The notes under the pieces are model-generated. The model made no database searches and was not told the origin of the DNA. It saw only the letters and a list, made by a program, of their open reading frames with translations. Positions 23,025 to 25,428 of a DNA stretch of 25,428 nt are shown in pieces. The position numbers and the translations under genes are program-made. Position 1 is the first letter of the stretch; each line of letters begins with the position of its first letter. The stretch comes from an uncultured Chlorobiaceae bacterium (GTDB lineage Bacteria; Bacteroidota; Chlorobiia; Chlorobiales; Chlorobiaceae), in the NCBI GenBank assembly GCA_903929845.1, contig CAIYWF010000238.1:1-25428 (forward strand). The letters are read 5' to 3'.

Positions 23025-25428
23025 CTGTTGATGTTGTTCCGCCAGTTGATGTTGTTCCGCCAGTTGATGTTGTTCCGCCAGTTGATGTTGTTCCGCCAGT
23101 TGATGTTGCTCCTCCTGTTGATGTTGTTCCTCCCGTTGAAGTCGTTCCGCCGGTTGAAGTTGTTTCCGTAGAAATCACCAATACAGGAGGTGGCGCCGAT
23201 GCCGATGTTGTTGTCATCGAGACCGACGTTGTTGTCATCGACGGTTTTTGATCGACCTGTACAGGGGTTTTTGGTGCTCCGCCTGCATTGATAATTATAG
23301 GGCCTGAAAAATGGGTTCCACCCATGGCAAAGGTAATAATTCCTTTTTCCGCCTTCAGAGAGGTTGAACCCGCAGTAGTAATACTTGTTCCTGACTTCTG
23401 GGTTATGTCGTTTGTAACCAGAACATCAAACATTCCTTTTGTTGTCACATTGCCAAGCTCAACACTGTTGGCGTCCACTATCGCTACATCGTTTCCAAAA
23501 ACATTAAGCGTACTCTGGAAATTGTTGGTGGGGTTGCTCAAATCAATATTACCATTTGCCGAGGCCAAGGTTGTTACTCCTGCGACCATAATGCTGGTTT
23601 CCGATTTCTGGGTTATGTCACTCCCTGCCGAAAGGTCGAAGGTACCAGTCGTCGTCATGTCACCAAGTTCAATAGCGTTGGCATCGGCAAGGCTGACATC
23701 TGCTCCGCTTGCTGACACCGTGCTCTGAAAATCGTTGGTGGCGCTGCTCAAAACAATATCCCCGCTTGCTGAAGCAAGGTTTGTTACTCCTGCGACGACA
23801 ATGCTGGTTCCCGGCTTCTGGGTTATGTCGTTCGCCGCCGAGAGGTCAAACGTGCCTGCCGTTGCCACATTGCCAAGTTCAATACCGTTCATGTCCCAAA
23901 GCTCCATGTTCATGCCAGAGGCGTTGAACGTGTCCTGAAAATCATTGGTCGCATTGAGCAGTACAATATCGCCACTTGTTGAAACAAGGGTCGTTGCGCC
24001 TGCTGCGTTGATGCGGGTTCCTGTTTTCTGGGTTATGTCGCTCCCTGCCGAGAGGCCAAAAGTACCGGTCGCAGTGATATTGTCAAGTTCAAGAGTATTG
24101 GCATCGGCAACCATTACATCTTTGCCAGAAGCTTTGAGTGTGCTCTGGAAATCGTTGGTGACACTGTCCAAATCAATATTTCCGTTTGTCGAAACAAGGG
24201 TTGTTACTCCTGCAACAACAATGGTGGTTCCCGGCTTCTGGGTTATGTCGTTCGCTGCCGAGAGGTCGAGCGTGCCAGCCGTCGTCACATTGCCAAGCTC
24301 AATACCGTTAATGTCCCAAAGTGCCAGGTTCATTCCGGAAGCATTCAACGTGCCCTGAAAATCATTGCTCGCATTAAGAAGTACAATATCGCCAGTTGCC
24401 GAAGATATCGTGCTTGCTCCTCCAGCGGAGATGAAGCTCCCCTGCTTCTGTGTTATGGCATTCTTCGCGGTCACTCCGAGTGTACCCGTCGCTGTGATGT
24501 TGTCAAGCTCTATGCCGTTGCTGTCTCCAAGAGAAACATCTGCTCCGCTCGCCGTTACCGTGCTCTGGAAGTCGTTTGACGCATCGTCCAAGGCTATGTT
24601 TTTACCGGTGGCACTGATACCGGCTGTGCCAGTCACCGACATGGCGCCCGTCTGCTGCACCTCTCCGGTACTTGTAACTCCGAGATTGCCGCCCACCGTT
24701 GTAACACCAAAACTCGTCGTTCCTCCATTTGTTGTATTGGTTGTCAAGTTCTTCGTCGTGCTGCCACTCACCGCCATGTTACCACCTGCTTTCAGATCGC
24801 TGTTGCCGGTCGCAGTCAACGCTGCGATCAAGCCATTCGCATCGAAAAGGCTGATATCAACTCCACTCGCCGACACCGTGTCCTGGAAGTCGTTTGACGG
24901 ATTGGAAAGCGTGATGTTTTTACCCGTAGCATCGATAGCCGTTGCGCCGGTTACATCCATCGAACCTGTCTGCACCACCTCGTCTGCGCTGGTCAAACCA
25001 AGATTCCCGCCTACCGTTGTAACACCAAAACTCGTCGTACCCCCATTCGTCGTGCTGGTCGTCAGGTTCTTCGTCGTGCTGCCGCTCACTGCAAGGTTGC
25101 CGTTTGCCGAAAGCACGCTATTACCGGTCGCATACAAAACCGCCGTCAAGCCATTGACATCGGCAAGGCTGATATCCTTGCCACTTGCCGCCACCGTGCT
25201 CTTGAAGTCGTTTGACGCATTGGTCAGCAGGATATTGCCACTGGTTGAGTTCAGTGTGCTCGCAAGAGCGGCTGTGATCTTCGTGCTGGCCTTCTGCGTG
25301 ATGTCATCAACGGCCGACAAGCCAAACGTGCCTGTCGTCGCAACTTCGCCAAACTCTATGCCATTCGCATCGACAAGGCTGATATCCTTGCCACTTGCCG
25401 CCACCGTGCTCTTGAAGTCGTTTGACGC
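22927..25428 (-). CDS. Repeat-rich exoprotein, 3' part (5' end outside window)
   Basis: The frame is open to the window edge, so the N-terminus and any secretion domain are not visible; the first ATG in the window (25404) is internal to a repeat. The visible ~830 residues are nine tandem units, seven of 70 residues and two of 106. They carry NDFQSTV.ASG.D..L.DANGIEL and GTF.LSA..DITQK, the look of a haemagglutinin-type beta-helix with almost no cysteine. A Thr/Ser linker (SMTTTSVSMTTTSASAPPP) and a (TSTGGT)n tract follow. After TSTGE the frame shifts at a 7-bp tandem duplication (22994-23007) and ends in a 23-residue Arg/Asn-rich tail unlike the rest, stopping at 22927. The intended end is the Ig-like module down to 22572. 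It is probably a surface or secreted adhesin; the TpsB at 10224 could serve it, but that is inference. Confidence 0.8.
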   Translation of the reverse strand, partial: ASNDFKSTVAASGKDISLVDANGIEFGEVATTGTFGLSAVDDITQKASTKITAALASTLNSTSGNILLTNASNDFKSTVAASGKDISLADVNGLTAVLYATGNSVLSANGNLAVSGSTTKNLTTSTTNGGTTSFGVTTVGGNLGLTSADEVVQTGSMDVTGATAIDATGKNITLSNPSNDFQDTVSASGVDISLFDANGLIAALTATGNSDLKAGGNMAVSGSTTKNLTTNTTNGGTTSFGVTTVGGNLGVTSTGEVQQTGAMSVTGTAGISATGKNIALDDASNDFQSTVTASGADVSLGDSNGIELDNITATGTLGVTAKNAITQKQGSFISAGGASTISSATGDIVLLNASNDFQGTLNASGMNLALWDINGIELGNVTTAGTLDLSAANDITQKPGTTIVVAGVTTLVSTNGNIDLDSVTNDFQSTLKASGKDVMVADANTLELDNITATGTFGLSAGSDITQKTGTRINAAGATTLVSTSGDIVLLNATNDFQDTFNASGMNMELWDMNGIELGNVATAGTFDLSAANDITQKPGTSIVVAGVTNLASASGDIVLSSATNDFQSTVSASGADVSLADANAIELGDMTTTGTFDLSAGSDITQKSETSIMVAGVTTLASANGNIDLSNPTNNFQSTLNVFGNDVAIVDANSVELGNVTTKGMFDVLVTNDITQKSGTSITTAGSTSLKAEKGIITFAMGGTHFSGPIIINAGGAPKTPVQVDQKPSMTTTSVSMTTTSASAPPPVLVISTETTSTGGTTSTGGTTSTGGATSTGGTTSTGGTTSTGGTTSTGGTTSTGGTTSTGERRNRFNRWSNFNRRNDFFGNIKER
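22948..23170 (-). repeat. 18-bp minisatellite coding (TSTGGT)n, with 7-bp interruption
   Basis: About twelve 18-base units, read on the plus strand as GTTGAWGTYGTTCCNCCN, run from 22948 to 23170. Four consecutive units (23027-23098) are identical and the flanking ones vary. Between the units at 22984-23001 and 23009-23026 sit 7 extra bases (23002-23008) that duplicate the preceding TTCTCCT. Changes by whole 18-bp units keep frame; the 7-bp insert does not. Confidence 0.9.
23290..25428 (-). repeat. 210-bp and 318-bp tandem repeats of the exoprotein
   Basis: In coding order the units are 70, 106, 106, then six of 70 residues. The 318-bp spacing is seen between GTAACACCAAAACTCGTCGT at 24701 and 25019. 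The 210-bp spacing is seen between exact copies at 25164-25218 and 25374-25428. Some 70-residue units are most alike two units apart (segments near 23811 and 24231, 420 bp), so there is a higher-order 140-residue repeat. Confidence 0.9.

Noticed and set aside
22948..23170. Possible CRISPR-like array of short direct repeats
   Set aside because: Units are contiguous 18-mers without spacers and encode a Thr/Ser/Gly tract in frame with a protein.
22886..23251. Plus-strand frame with PPVDVVPPVDVV repeats
   Set aside because: It is the antisense shadow of the (TSTGGT)n minisatellite; 18-bp repeats leave several frames open.
23288..24358. Plus-strand frames opposite the repeat exoprotein
   Set aside because: The repetitive minus-strand gene with a 210-bp period (a multiple of 3) keeps antisense frames open; they have no independent support.

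Overview
The window looks like chromosomal DNA of a green sulfur bacterium (Chlorobiota, Chlorobium/Pelodictyon-like). The main pointers are a metal-independent-type HemB, a short-chain dehydrogenase that closely resembles (from memory) the Chlorobium tepidum sepiapterin reductase, a SAM-I riboswitch in front of metX, and weak or absent Shine-Dalgarno sequences at most genes. This placement rests on protein resemblance only; no search was run.

Layout. 1-3.7 kb: hemB (tetrapyrrole synthesis), aroC (chorismate) and a convergent ndh (type II NADH:quinone oxidoreductase). 4.0-11.9 kb: a two-partner secretion operon, with a 2058-residue TpsA exoprotein (haemagglutinin-type secretion domain, beta-helix, about ten 57-64-residue repeats, MBG-type repeats of exactly 495 bp, C-terminal Ig-like module) followed 25 bp later by its TpsB outer-membrane transporter. 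12.0-14.5 kb: a PTPS/QueD-family enzyme, radC, a cold-shock protein on the opposite strand, and the sepiapterin-reductase-like gene. 14.5-17.6 kb: yqeY and serS, then convergent metX with a clear SAM-I riboswitch and expression platform in its leader. 17.7-19.9 kb: rsmB overlapping xerD. 19.9-22.5 kb, minus strand: a DEAD-box helicase (deaD) with a long leader carrying a terminator-like hairpin, followed by a DUF2721 membrane protein.

22.57 kb to the window end, minus strand: the 3' part of a second very repetitive exoprotein with 70- and 106-residue units. It is interrupted in an 18-bp minisatellite (TSTGGT-coding) by a perfect 7-bp tandem duplication. Removing one 7-bp copy restores the reading frame exactly and joins the repeats to a C-terminal Ig-like module related to that of the TpsA. 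This is the most notable observation: either a phase-variable surface protein, a recent pseudogene, or a sequence error. The window ends inside an exact 55-bp direct repeat of this gene.

Most of the rest is housekeeping metabolism and RNA maintenance. The accessory component is surface adhesion (the two exoproteins). Several upstream-extended start sites are corrected here (aroC, ndh, PTPS, radC, serS, rsmB, DUF2721, deaD). I see no tRNA, rRNA, insertion sequence or CRISPR array.
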